Source of the DNA: an uncultured Verrucomicrobiota bacterium
GTDB taxonomy: Bacteria; Verrucomicrobiota; Verrucomicrobiia; Verrucomicrobiales; Akkermansiaceae
DNA: 34,641 bases
Direction: 5' to 3'
Assembly (NCBI GenBank): GCA_937867415.1
Contig: CALMKO010000028.1
Location: 1 to 34,641 of the forward strand
The translations under genes and the position numbers were made by a program. How positions within the stretch are numbered: position 1 is the stretch's first letter; each line of letters starts with the position of its first letter. Below are positions 26,701 through 33,923 of the stretch, in pieces. The notes beneath the pieces were generated by a model. That model saw only the letters and a list, made by a program, of their open reading frames with translations. It did not search any database and was not told the DNA's origin.

Positions 26701-29700
26701 CCGGCATCACCCACATCCAAGGCGGGGTGCTGGAAGTGGCCACACTCGCCGAAGCGGGCGAAGCAAGTCCCATCGGTGCAGCAGGCGTCAGCCCGAGCAA
26801 TCTCCTCCTCGACTCCTGCACCCTGCGCATGCTCGACCAAGGTGGCGGCTTCACCAACCGCGGCGCAACCTTCGGCGCGGGCGGCGTCACGCTGGAGGTC
26901 GTCGGAACCAGAAGCGGCATGACCATCGGCGGCACGGTGACCGGTCCCGGGCGACTGACCAAAACCGGCCCGGGCACCCTGCAATTCACCCGCGCGAACA
27001 ACTACACCGGCGGCACCGTGATCGCAGGCGGCACGATCTCGCTCGGCAGCTCCGCCGCCAATGCCAACGGACTCGGCAGCGGACCGGTCACCTTTCAAAA
27101 CGGCACGCTGACCATGGCCAATATCGAAAGCTCCGCCAACGCTTCGTGGAACATGATCGTGCCCGCAGGCTTTTCCGGCCTCCTCAATGCGGACGGCCGT
27201 TGCTCGTTGCGCGGAAACCTAACAGGCAGCGGCAATTTTACGGTTTCCGGGCCCTACGTGCGCACGGACTTCTTCGGCGATTGGTCGCAATTCACAGGAA
27301 ACATCCAGATGCGCGGCGACATCCGTATTGCCAACACCTTCGGCTACGGCGCTGCGGCGGTGAACCTCGATGATGCCAATCTCTACGGCATCATCACCGT
27401 GCCCGCCGCCGGAATCCGCCTCGATCTCGGCGAGCTTTCAGGCACCCCCGCCGCCCGCCTGCGCGGCGCGGCCACCGCGACGAACGTGCTCACCTGGCGC
27501 GTCGGCGGACGAAATACGGACGCCACTTTCGCGGGCAACATCGGCGAGCAAAACACCAGCTCCGTCACCGCCATTCAAAAAGTCGGCACCGGCACCTGGA
27601 CCTTGGCGGGCATCAACACCCACCGCGGAGCCACCACGGTGAGCGCGGGCAAGCTCATCCTCACCGGATCCATCACCGGCAGCAACCTGACGGTGCAATC
27701 CGCCGCCACCCTCGAAAACCGTGGCACGATCACCGGCAACGTGACCATCGAAACCGGCGGCACGCTCACTCCGGCCGGCGTGATCATCGGCAATCTCACC
27801 AACTACGGAACCGTCCGCGTCACCGGCAGCGACGTCCTATCCGTCAGCGGCACCTTCACCAACTACGGCACGCTCGACCTCGGCACCTGGGGCGGCACGC
27901 TGCCGGCGAATTTCATCAATCAAGGCACCATCATCAGCGCGCCGCTGCCCGCCGTCGCCATCACCAGCCCGGCGGCCGACCCGGTTTCCATCGCTGGAAT
28001 CTCATCCCGGCTGGAACTCACCGGATCCGTCGTCGGTGCCAACGTGCACGAGTGGTCGATGGTTTCCGGCCCCGCCAGCGTGAGCTTCAGCGATGCCGCA
28101 GCGCTGCAAACAAGCGCCGGATTCTCCGCACCGGGAGTCTATGTGTTGGAGCTGGCCGCGACAAACAACAGCGGAACGGCCATCGCCCGGCGCAGCGTGC
28201 TGATAGGCCCTGCCCCCACCTACACCTTCCGCGAAGGGGAAAACAACTACTCGCACACCTGCGCCATGATTCGCGAGGACACCCCGTCCTGGAACTCCGG
28301 CGCGCGTGATCAATTCCTCATCGGCCGCACCACTTCACGCCTCCGCGCGGTGTTCGCATTCCCGCTCCCCGCCAGCCTGCCAGCCAACGCGGTCTCCTCC
28401 GTCTCGCTCGATCTCTCCACCGCCGCCGCCGGCACCGTGGGCGATCTCCAATTGCACAGTCTCCTCGCGATTCCCACCGAAGGCAGCGGCAGCAGTTCCA
28501 CCGACTCCACCAACGGCGCGGGCACCGGCGTCACCTGGTCCCGCCGCACGGATTCCACCGGGAATCTCAACTGGACCACCGCCGGCGCTGACTTCCATGC
28601 CACCGTGCTTTCCACCATCCCCGGCTTCACCGCCGCCGCCGGAAATCAACAGAAAACCTTTCCCTCCTCCGCCGGGTTCGTCGCCTCCGTACAATCCGCC
28701 ATCCACTCCGGGCAGCCCTTGGGATTGTTGATCCATTCTCCCGCCACCGCCACGAACAACCAACTCATGCGCTTCGCCTCGGATGATTTCAGTCTCATTG
28801 CGCAGCGCCCGCTTCTCACCATCAACCTCTCCGGCACCCTGCTACCCGCCGCGGCTCCCGGAAACGCACCCGCTGCCATCGCTGGGGTGGCGGCACCCCT
28901 TGCAGGCAACATCAGCGCAGGTTCGGGCGGCACGCCGGTCGCTTCGTGGAGGCTGGTCAGCGGCCCGGGCAGCGCGACCTTTGAAAACTCGGCCCAAGCA
29001 TCCACCAACGTCACCTTCAGCCGCCCTGGAAACTATCTCCTGCGACTCACCGCCACGGATCCGAATGGCACGACATCGACCGACCTAACAGTCGTCGCGG
29101 CGCCCAACCCGGCACTTCGCCCGGAAGTCATCATCACCAGCCCGTCCATCGATGCCGCCACGCTTGAGAACTCGAACACCACCCTGCATCTAACGGCCAC
29201 CGTCGATTCCACACTTCCTGCCACCATCGCGTGGTCCATGGTCTCCGGACCGGGGGAAATCTCCTTCGGCACCGCCACGGCACCAAGCACCACCGCGAAT
29301 TTCACGGCCAACGGCAGCTACCTGATCGAATGCACCGCCACGAATCAAAACGGCAGCGGCACCGCCCGCCGAACCATCCTCGTTGGCAACGGCCAAATCA
29401 CCTACCGCCAGGGTGAAAACGGCTACTCGCACATCGCCGCCATGATCCGCGGGGACACCACCACCTGGAACTCCGGCACACGCGATCAAATGCTCGTCGG
29501 CAAACTCAGCGGTGGCCAAGGCCTGCGCAGCGTCCTGACGTTCGGCCTGAGTGGCATCCCGGCAGGAACCACCCTCACAAGTGCCACACTCGACCTCTGG
29601 ACCAGCGGCGAGCCAGGACCCGGCACCGTGGACGAACTCGAATTGCGCCCCTTGCTCGGCACGGTGGTCGAAGGCACCGGATCAAGTTCCAGCAACACGA

Positions 29701-30692
29701 GCAACGGCGCAGGCAGCGGCGTCACCTGGACCTCCCGCAACGGACTCAGCACACCGGAAAACCTCTGGTCCACCCCGGGCGGGGACTTCAATAGCAACGT
29801 GCTTTCCACCATGCCAGGCTTCGATGCGACTCGAACCAACCAGCGCAGAACCTTTCCTAACAGTCCGACTTTCGTCAACGCCGCCCAAGCAGCGGCGCTC
29901 GCTGGCGAGGAACTCCGTCTCATCATCGTCTCGCCCGTGACGGCGCTCGGTGCATCCAATCGCTTCGTTCGCTTCGCCTCGGATGATTTTGCTACCGCCA
30001 GCAACCGGCCTCTCCTCACTCTCGAGTTCACAGGCACGCCGCTGCCCGGCATCCACACCGGCCAGGCACTTGCTGCCACCAGCGGCCAGGCCATTGAGAT
30101 CAATCCCAGCGTGACGAATGCCTCCATGGCCACATGGAGCCAGCTCAGCGGGCCCGCAGCCGCCGTTTTCACCTCCACGAACCAGGCAGCCACCGCCGCC
30201 ACCTTCAACACCCCGGGCGATTACCTGCTGCGCCTCACCGCCGCCAACGCAGCCGGGGAAGCTTCCTCCGATCTCTTGATCACCGTCGCGCCGAATCCTT
30301 CGCTGCTCCCGGACTGGCAGGAGATCCACTGGCCGGGTGTCAGCAATCCCGACATCACCGGACCCTACGCAGACCCGGATGGCGACGGCCTGGCCAACCT
30401 GTTAGAGTTTGCGCTTTTCCTCAACCCCGCAATTCCCAGCCAATGGGAGGGGCAGCTGAGTATTTCGGAAGGTGTGATGGAATACACCTACACCCGCGCC
30501 CGCAGCGCGGCCGGGATTTCCTATCATGTGGAACGGAGCGATTCTCTAGCCGACGGAAGCTGGAGCGAGCAGGATGTGATAGAAACGATCGTCCTGCCCG
30601 ATACCCACCCGGACCGGCAGACGATCAAGGCAAGCGCACCGCTTGGCATGGGTGGAAAACGATTTATCCGACTGCGGGTCACACAACCGTGA
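23787..30692 (+). CDS. PL11-type rhamnogalacturonan lyase, giant multimodular secreted protein
   Basis: A 2301-residue protein. The frame is open upstream into the decayed domain, but ATG 23787 starts an obvious signal peptide (MLSSIQKIALLACLALSSSL) and is chosen. Residues 25-600 match PL11, an eight-bladed propeller that beta-eliminates rhamnogalacturonan I backbone: RQVETLGRGLIAL, SQTYPADVDGDGEFELICRL, AADYDGDGKAEVAIRT, TGHNMLVYDLDNDQKDEIVF, GDLLGDWREEVVL and LMHNPAYRV. The repeated DxDGDG loops bind calcium in this family. About 600-1380 is a run of autotransporter-type beta-strand repeats (LTKSGSGTLTIL, NNYTGGTVIAGGTISLGS) without any beta-barrel. About 1390-2170 holds two copies of a PKD-like/CBM96-like (DNRLRE)/PKD-like unit. 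The last 130 residues carry the DPDGDGLANL domain shared with the protease at 21-4718. It probably acts at or outside the cell surface. Confidence 0.88.
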   Translation: MLSSIQKIALLACLALSSSLLPANAQRQVETLGRGLIALRSSSTQVHVSWRLLGHEPADRAFNLYRSTNGGAPVKLNASPIVQTTDFLDSSGSTLLASANSYFVRPIINAVEGSASTGFTLPANAPVRQYLTIPKVPVGANQYGLSQTYPADVDGDGEFELICRLDFLGSGTAPLGRFAFDCYKLDGTHLWRVLSGPNLLASNDGDGYLNAADYDGDGKAEVAIRTTAGTVFPNGVTITDTSSQEFLSIVNGMTGVEMARIPFKPALGPDYFTYWGANMRPFYMYMATAFLDGVHPSLITCRGIGGNRLHVHAWDFKNGAITERWSWIANSTEYMATGHNMLVYDLDNDQKDEIVFIGGALDDNGQFLYSTGLGHGDHIRFADLDPDRPGFECYAIQQDAALGALIYDGSTGRAIRKWYLDTPGDPSRGDAGDVDPNFRGAEVWSIMPNIWSAKGELIGDKSIFPARGIWWDRDLQREIFSGAGSGQMAPVINKINADHNETRLYSIYNEGVTQGFGGFPPFSGDLLGDWREEVVLDSSDRTQIRVYATRIPAENRFYTLMHNPAYRVGATCKGRTGAMSPDYYLGTGMEAVPPPPIVDSDLVWKGGLASNAWDVNSTSNWKKNTATLRYLQGQSVLFDLTGNTAAPVQLGNTLTPSAVTVHSPLPYTFSGAGVLSGTMPLVKAGAGSLTVNGSHPFSGPTTVWDGALLVNGKLTQSPVTVRGGTWGGALAGGHTGGRIGGSGEFGNGVTLEYGAAITPGNGMGAAGTLTIQGTLTQRDGAVNAFDLSNDPSGTTQANDRIQITGNLNLSGSSTIFIKRLNASLAPGTYTLITYSGSLTGSLANLKLAGLPGVPATLANPPGAITLVVPNLRAASSLTWTGSANSDWDLAQSNNWLRAGNPDTFVPGDAVTFNDSGAASPSVNLSTFLNPASITVNSTSNYTLGGPGRIIGSGNLTKSGSGTLTILTANEFTGITHIQGGVLEVATLAEAGEASPIGAAGVSPSNLLLDSCTLRMLDQGGGFTNRGATFGAGGVTLEVVGTRSGMTIGGTVTGPGRLTKTGPGTLQFTRANNYTGGTVIAGGTISLGSSAANANGLGSGPVTFQNGTLTMANIESSANASWNMIVPAGFSGLLNADGRCSLRGNLTGSGNFTVSGPYVRTDFFGDWSQFTGNIQMRGDIRIANTFGYGAAAVNLDDANLYGIITVPAAGIRLDLGELSGTPAARLRGAATATNVLTWRVGGRNTDATFAGNIGEQNTSSVTAIQKVGTGTWTLAGINTHRGATTVSAGKLILTGSITGSNLTVQSAATLENRGTITGNVTIETGGTLTPAGVIIGNLTNYGTVRVTGSDVLSVSGTFTNYGTLDLGTWGGTLPANFINQGTIISAPLPAVAITSPAADPVSIAGISSRLELTGSVVGANVHEWSMVSGPASVSFSDAAALQTSAGFSAPGVYVLELAATNNSGTAIARRSVLIGPAPTYTFREGENNYSHTCAMIREDTPSWNSGARDQFLIGRTTSRLRAVFAFPLPASLPANAVSSVSLDLSTAAAGTVGDLQLHSLLAIPTEGSGSSSTDSTNGAGTGVTWSRRTDSTGNLNWTTAGADFHATVLSTIPGFTAAAGNQQKTFPSSAGFVASVQSAIHSGQPLGLLIHSPATATNNQLMRFASDDFSLIAQRPLLTINLSGTLLPAAAPGNAPAAIAGVAAPLAGNISAGSGGTPVASWRLVSGPGSATFENSAQASTNVTFSRPGNYLLRLTATDPNGTTSTDLTVVAAPNPALRPEVIITSPSIDAATLENSNTTLHLTATVDSTLPATIAWSMVSGPGEISFGTATAPSTTANFTANGSYLIECTATNQNGSGTARRTILVGNGQITYRQGENGYSHIAAMIRGDTTTWNSGTRDQMLVGKLSGGQGLRSVLTFGLSGIPAGTTLTSATLDLWTSGEPGPGTVDELELRPLLGTVVEGTGSSSSNTSNGAGSGVTWTSRNGLSTPENLWSTPGGDFNSNVLSTMPGFDATRTNQRRTFPNSPTFVNAAQAAALAGEELRLIIVSPVTALGASNRFVRFASDDFATASNRPLLTLEFTGTPLPGIHTGQALAATSGQAIEINPSVTNASMATWSQLSGPAAAVFTSTNQAATAATFNTPGDYLLRLTAANAAGEASSDLLITVAPNPSLLPDWQEIHWPGVSNPDITGPYADPDGDGLANLLEFALFLNPAIPSQWEGQLSISEGVMEYTYTRARSAAGISYHVERSDSLADGSWSEQDVIETIVLPDTHPDRQTIKASAPLGMGGKRFIRLRVTQP
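27955..30299 (+). repeat. Internal duplication of a ~1.18-1.2 kb module
   Basis: Two consecutive units within the lyase have the same order: PKD-like (ITSPAADPV / ITSPSIDAA), CBM96-like (REGENNYSH / RQGENGYSH, then WNSGARDQ / WNSGTRDQ), and PKD-like ending in APNPALRPE / APNPSLLPD. The GEN motifs lie 1176 nt apart, and an identical 20-bp stretch, CGCTTCGCCTCGGATGATTT, recurs at 28770 and 29970, exactly 1200 nt apart. The copies are diverged at the DNA level elsewhere, so the duplication is not recent. Confidence 0.8.
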
Positions 30693-30723
30693 TCAAAAAC
30701 GGCCCCATGAAAAGCGATCCCCC

Positions 30724-30740
30724 TGTGCGCTGACCGCACA
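30724..30740. terminator. Candidate bidirectional terminator hairpin
   Basis: TGTGCG (30724-30729) and CGCACA (30735-30740) form a perfect 6-bp stem with a 5-nt loop. It lies between the convergent stops of the lyase (30692) and the reductase (30743), where a shared terminator is expected. There is no strong T-run on either side, so it may only stabilise 3' ends. Confidence 0.35.
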
Positions 30741-30742
30741 CC

Positions 30743-31318
30743 CTACATCTTCAGCTTTGTGATAAGACCACCCACCAAGGATTCTATCGCCTTTGTTTGG
30801 GCGGCCGCCACTAGATTCCCGTCCGCATCAAACGCTTCATAGGCATTCGGAATGGTCACTTGCTCAGGCATCACATAGATCCCGATATTCACCAGAAATG
30901 GCCTCAGCTGGGCCAAGCCCCGCGAGCCACCGTAGGCACCCGGCGATGCAGAAAGAATCGCCGCAGACTTCCCCTTCAAGGCCAATAAAGGCGCCTCATC
31001 CTGTGAAGTCGCACGAGACACCCAGTCGATCGCATTCTTCAAGGCGGCCGTAAGCGTGCTGTTATACTCGGGAGATGCGATGATCAAGCCGTTGTGCGCC
31101 AGGAAAAGCTTCTTCAATTCACTCGCACTCGCCGGCATGCCCTCCTCAGACTCAAGGTCCTCATCAAACAGCGGCAGGCGGAAATCCCGCAGTGAAATCA
31201 ACGTAACGTCAGCACCTGCCGAACGAGCGACTGCCGCAGCGATGGTGGCGACTTTCTGATTGTAAGACCCGGCGCGAAGACTGCCGCTCAAGGCGAGGAT
31301 GCGTGGTTTGTTCATCAT
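30743..31318 (-). CDS. NADPH-dependent FMN reductase (flavodoxin-like quinone/chromate reductase family)
   Basis: A 191-residue cytoplasmic protein without signal peptide, the only convincing intact minus-strand gene. ILALSGSLRAGSYNQKV (residues 6-22) is the phosphate-binding loop for FMN, and SPEYNSTLTAALKNAIDWVS (about 81-100) is the second family signature. Members reduce FMN, quinones, chromate or azo compounds with NAD(P)H, often as obligate two-electron reductases limiting oxidative damage (family knowledge). Two adjacent ATGs (31318 and 31315) make the exact start ambiguous by one codon. It is convergent with the lyase and divergent from the ECF sigma gene across 353 bp. No link to polysaccharide breakdown is evident. 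Confidence 0.9.
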   Translation of the reverse strand: MMNKPRILALSGSLRAGSYNQKVATIAAAVARSAGADVTLISLRDFRLPLFDEDLESEEGMPASASELKKLFLAHNGLIIASPEYNSTLTAALKNAIDWVSRATSQDEAPLLALKGKSAAILSASPGAYGGSRGLAQLRPFLVNIGIYVMPEQVTIPNAYEAFDADGNLVAAAQTKAIESLVGGLITKLKM

Positions 31319-31671
31319 GATTTGGTGAAAGGTGATTTGAAAATCTGCTTGGCGATACTCGGTGGAATAACCGATATCCGGAATGATTCAAGGGCACAAT
31401 TTGATTTCGATAGAACACCGTCCTCCCGCGATGACAAATTTGAAGACCTGGACTTCCCTTACAAGGTCGCCCCGCTGCCCCCTTTTCCGCCGGTTGATCT
31501 CCGTCGCGGGATGTCAGCTCGGCAAATCAGCCTGACTTCGACCTCTCCGCTGATCATCTCAGATTACAGGCCCACCCTGACACTGGACCACCTTTTCAAA
31601 TTATTTTCTAAGGAATTCCAGACAGGTGTGTCATCCTTACAGGCAAAGCATAAGTTGCCCGTCACCCTCAT
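31319..31671. promoter_or_regulatory. Divergent intergenic region, reductase / ECF sigma
   Basis: A 353-bp gap with no convincing gene; an open frame runs through it but lacks family resemblance and collides with the sigma gene in another frame. It must carry promoters in both directions. Visible details are the palindrome-like GATTTGAAAATC at 31334-31345 near the reductase start, and an AT-rich patch (TTCAAATTATTTTCTAAGG, about 31593-31611) 60-80 bp before the sigma start. I cannot assign -35/-10 boxes with confidence. Confidence 0.4.
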
Positions 31672-32262
31672 ATGGAAACCCACTTCGCCAACTCCTTCCA
31701 GATGGTTGAATCGAGCCAGGATTCCTTGCCTCCCCCCCCTCCTGCTTCCGCGGAAATGGAGTCCAAACCCACACTCCGCCAGGTCTTCGAAGCAGAGGAA
31801 TCTCCGCTGCTCCGTTACGCCCAAGGCCTCGTAAGGCAACGCGAAACCGCAGAAGACCTCGTCCAAGACGCCTTCCTCAAGCTCCACGCCCACTGGGATC
31901 ATGTGACCCACCCCCGCGCTTGGTTGTTCCGCTGCACCCGCAACCTCGCCCTCAGCCACCTTCGCGATCATCGCCACGAAGTTCCCATGGATGCCACACA
32001 CGAGTGGGATGCCAACTCTCCTGATCCTGAACACACTCTCGAGAAACTCGAAACCATCGAAATCCTCCAGTTGTTAGTCGCCGAACTCCAGGATGACGAC
32101 CGCATCCTGATCACCCTCAAATACCAAGAAGGCCTGAAATACGACCAAATCAGCCAACGCACCGGCCTCAGCATCAGCAATGTCGGTTACAAACTTCACC
32201 ACGCGCTCAAGCACCTCGCCGACTCCCTCCGCCGACTCGGTGTCGATCAATCAGCTCCCTGA
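31672..32262 (+). CDS. ECF-type RNA polymerase sigma factor
   Basis: A 196-residue sigma-70 family protein of the extracytoplasmic-function class, carrying only regions 2 and 4. Region 2 (about 43-105): LLRYAQGLVRQRETAEDLVQ, DAFLKLHAHW, HPRAWLFRCTRNLALSHLRD, the standard core-binding and -10 recognition helices. Region 4 (about 130-190): LQDDDRILITLKYQEGLKYD then ISQRTGLSISNVGYKLHHAL, a helix-turn-helix for the -35 element. The first 40 residues are low-complexity (SLPPPPPAS), so a downstream ATG (codon 12 or 29) could be the real start. The gene 41 bp downstream encodes a predicted membrane protein, the usual place for the anti-sigma partner. No evidence shows it controls the CAZyme row. Confidence 0.9.
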   Translation: METHFANSFQMVESSQDSLPPPPPASAEMESKPTLRQVFEAEESPLLRYAQGLVRQRETAEDLVQDAFLKLHAHWDHVTHPRAWLFRCTRNLALSHLRDHRHEVPMDATHEWDANSPDPEHTLEKLETIEILQLLVAELQDDDRILITLKYQEGLKYDQISQRTGLSISNVGYKLHHALKHLADSLRRLGVDQSAP

Positions 32263-32303
32263 TCAGGCACACATCTCCCATCTCCTAATTTCCATCTGCT
32301 CCC

Positions 32304-33332
32304 ATGAACCAACAGCCACCAAATCCATCCGACGCTTTCGGCGATGCAGCGATCGAGGCCCGCATCGTTGCCTGGGTACTCGGTGAGGCTTCCAACTTCG
32401 AAGCCGCGGAACTCGAACGCCTCTGCCATCAACAACCCGCACTCCTTGCCTTCCATCAACGGATGACAACGCTCCACGGATTGCTCACCGAAGCCGAGCC
32501 CGCAGAACCCGATACTTCATGGAAGCTCCCTCCTGAAAAACGCCAAATCCTCGATGAAGTCCTCGGCAAGCCGAATGCAATCGCTCACCAGACTCAGAAA
32601 CAAGGACGTCGCAACCACAGCCGCAACGCGCTGGCTGCCCTGGCTGCTTGCCTCGTTCTAACACTCACCGTGATCAAGCTCTTGGGTCCGGCAGATCACG
32701 TGAATCCTGTCCATTCGATCAAATCCCATCCTCCCGCCACACCCGGCCGATATGCGATGGAGGCAAAACCCAAATCCCAAATCCCCGGATCGATCCAATC
32801 GAAAGAACAGACTCAACTCGCCAGACAATCCGCACAACGGCAGATGGTAGCAGCTCCTGCCGTGGCTGCCGCAGACGGAAATTTCCCCGATGTCGGAATA
32901 AGTTCCTCGATCACCCCGATGGGGCCGCTCGCCGACGGCCAGCTCTCGGAACACTCAACCGATGCCGGACTTGGAATCAGCCGGACTTGGGCGGCGCCCT
33001 ACACCTCAAGCGCGGCAAGACTATCGAAAAATGCACCGGCTATCGTCGATCTAGCAGCTCCCAGCCCGGCCAAGCGCAGCCCCTCGTCCGGAAAAGGAGC
33101 CCGTTTCGAAGCGGGCCACTCACTCACCACGCGACAGCCTCAGGTCTTGTCAGTCGAACAGCCCACCCTCAACCCACAACATCCAGATCCTTCCGCCATC
33201 GCCCCCCTGGCACCCGAGATCCGGAATCCATCCCCACACCCAGCGGAGCCAGTCTCACGCACAAGCTCCAACAAGCTTGCAAACCCTTCTCCCGAAACGA
33301 ACCCATCTCAAAATCCCCACTCCGGTTTTTGA
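32304..33332 (+). CDS. Putative anti-sigma factor-like membrane protein, probably truncated
   Basis: A 342-residue product. Residues 15-65 (ARIVAWVLGEASNFEAAELE, then RLCHQQPALLAFHQRMTTLH) resemble the N-terminal domain of proteins that follow ECF sigma genes in Verrucomicrobiota and Planctomycetota. A membrane helix follows at about 107-127 (NALAALAACLVLTLTVIKLL); the rest is Pro/Ser-rich with no recognised domain. The stop TGA at 33330-33332 is followed in the same frame by 61 more codons with normal composition (LKPGNASFQAAKPVTKATES ... GLSEVIVNFNLNTALEADPD) up to TAG at 33516, where a 72-bp repeat begins. The gene therefore looks doubly damaged: an internal stop, and a 3' end possibly displaced by inserted DNA. 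Relatives often continue into a VWA domain; that link is memory-based inference. Confidence 0.65.
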   Translation: MNQQPPNPSDAFGDAAIEARIVAWVLGEASNFEAAELERLCHQQPALLAFHQRMTTLHGLLTEAEPAEPDTSWKLPPEKRQILDEVLGKPNAIAHQTQKQGRRNHSRNALAALAACLVLTLTVIKLLGPADHVNPVHSIKSHPPATPGRYAMEAKPKSQIPGSIQSKEQTQLARQSAQRQMVAAPAVAAADGNFPDVGISSSITPMGPLADGQLSEHSTDAGLGISRTWAAPYTSSAARLSKNAPAIVDLAAPSPAKRSPSSGKGARFEAGHSLTTRQPQVLSVEQPTLNPQHPDPSAIAPLAPEIRNPSPHPAEPVSRTSSNKLANPSPETNPSQNPHSGF

Positions 33333-33517
33333 CTCAAGCCCGGCAACGCTTCCTTCCAAGCCGCAAAACCTGTCACCAAAGCAACGGAATCCGCGACTGC
33401 CGCAACCGGAATCACGAGCGATCAACTCGAACCCCTCGCCTCAGGCTCGGGCGGACTCAGCGAAGTCATCGTCAATTTCAACCTCAATACCGCACTTGAG
33501 GCGGACCCGGATAATTA

Positions 33518-33589
33518 GGCCATTGGCTAAGCGATGATGGTGGTGTGTGGGATCGGCCTGTAAACCGAACCGAACACACAAAATGAAAG
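33518..33589 (+). repeat. 72-bp structured repeat, copy 1
   Basis: This copy runs from GGCCATTGGCTAAGCGATGA to ACACACAAAATGAAAG. It matches the reverse complement of 34486-34557 at about 64 of 72 positions without gaps. Outer arms GTGTG/CACAC and inner CGG/CCG can fold into a hairpin, and the differences between copies cluster in the inner stem-loop. It abuts the TAG that ends the reading frame following 32304-33332. It may be the solo end of an IS element or a REP-like element. Confidence 0.75.
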
Positions 33590-33710
33590 GCAACCCCACT
33601 TTTTCCCCGCCTTGGGTCCACCGCTTCACCAAACGCAAGCCCTAAAGGGGCGGGACAAATGCACGCCTCCACATGAAATGTGCCCCGAACTCGCATGATC
33701 CAAATCCATC

Positions 33711-33775
33711 TTCATCCGTGCGCTCCGTGGTCCGAAGATGATTTAACCACGGAATGCACAGAATTCACGGAGGTG
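33711..33775. repeat. CCGTG/CACGG hairpin repeat, unit 1
   Basis: An imperfect palindrome: a TCCGTG..CTCCGTGGT left arm and an ACCACGGAAT..CACGGA right arm, joined by a short AT-rich loop (CCGAAGATGATTTA). The left arm lacks about 10 nt relative to unit 2. It belongs to a family of 'CCACGGAnnnCACGGA' intergenic repeats seen in many environmental bacterial genomes (from memory). Confidence 0.7.
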
Positions 33776-33810
33776 GAGCACCGCGCTTTCTAACCAATTC
33801 CATTCTCCTC

Positions 33811-33885
33811 TTCATTCCGTGTATTCCGTGCACTCTGTGGTTAGAAGATTGTTAAACCACGGGATGCACGGAATGCACGGAGGTG
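33811..33885. repeat. CCGTG/CACGG hairpin repeat, unit 2
   Basis: A long hairpin with 27-nt arms (33816-33842 and 33855-33881) that differ at only about four positions, around a 12-nt loop AGAAGATTGTTA. It is homologous to unit 1, 35 bp upstream, and starts and ends with the same flanks (TTCAT and GGAGGTG). No protein is encoded. It could be a non-autonomous mobile repeat or a transcript-end hairpin. Confidence 0.75.
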
Positions 33886-33923
33886 TGAGGCGGCCCCGAA
33901 AATCCGACCACTCAGGGGCTTAA

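Noticed and set aside
25590-27950. CRISPR array or DNA tandem repeat in the lyase tail
   Set aside because: The repetition is at the protein level with variable spacing and codons; there are no identical direct repeats with uniform spacers.
32648-33499. 283-residue plus-strand open frame overlapping the anti-sigma-like gene
   Set aside because: Arg/Ser/Pro-rich out-of-frame reading of a gene whose N-terminal domain and membrane helix are in the other frame.
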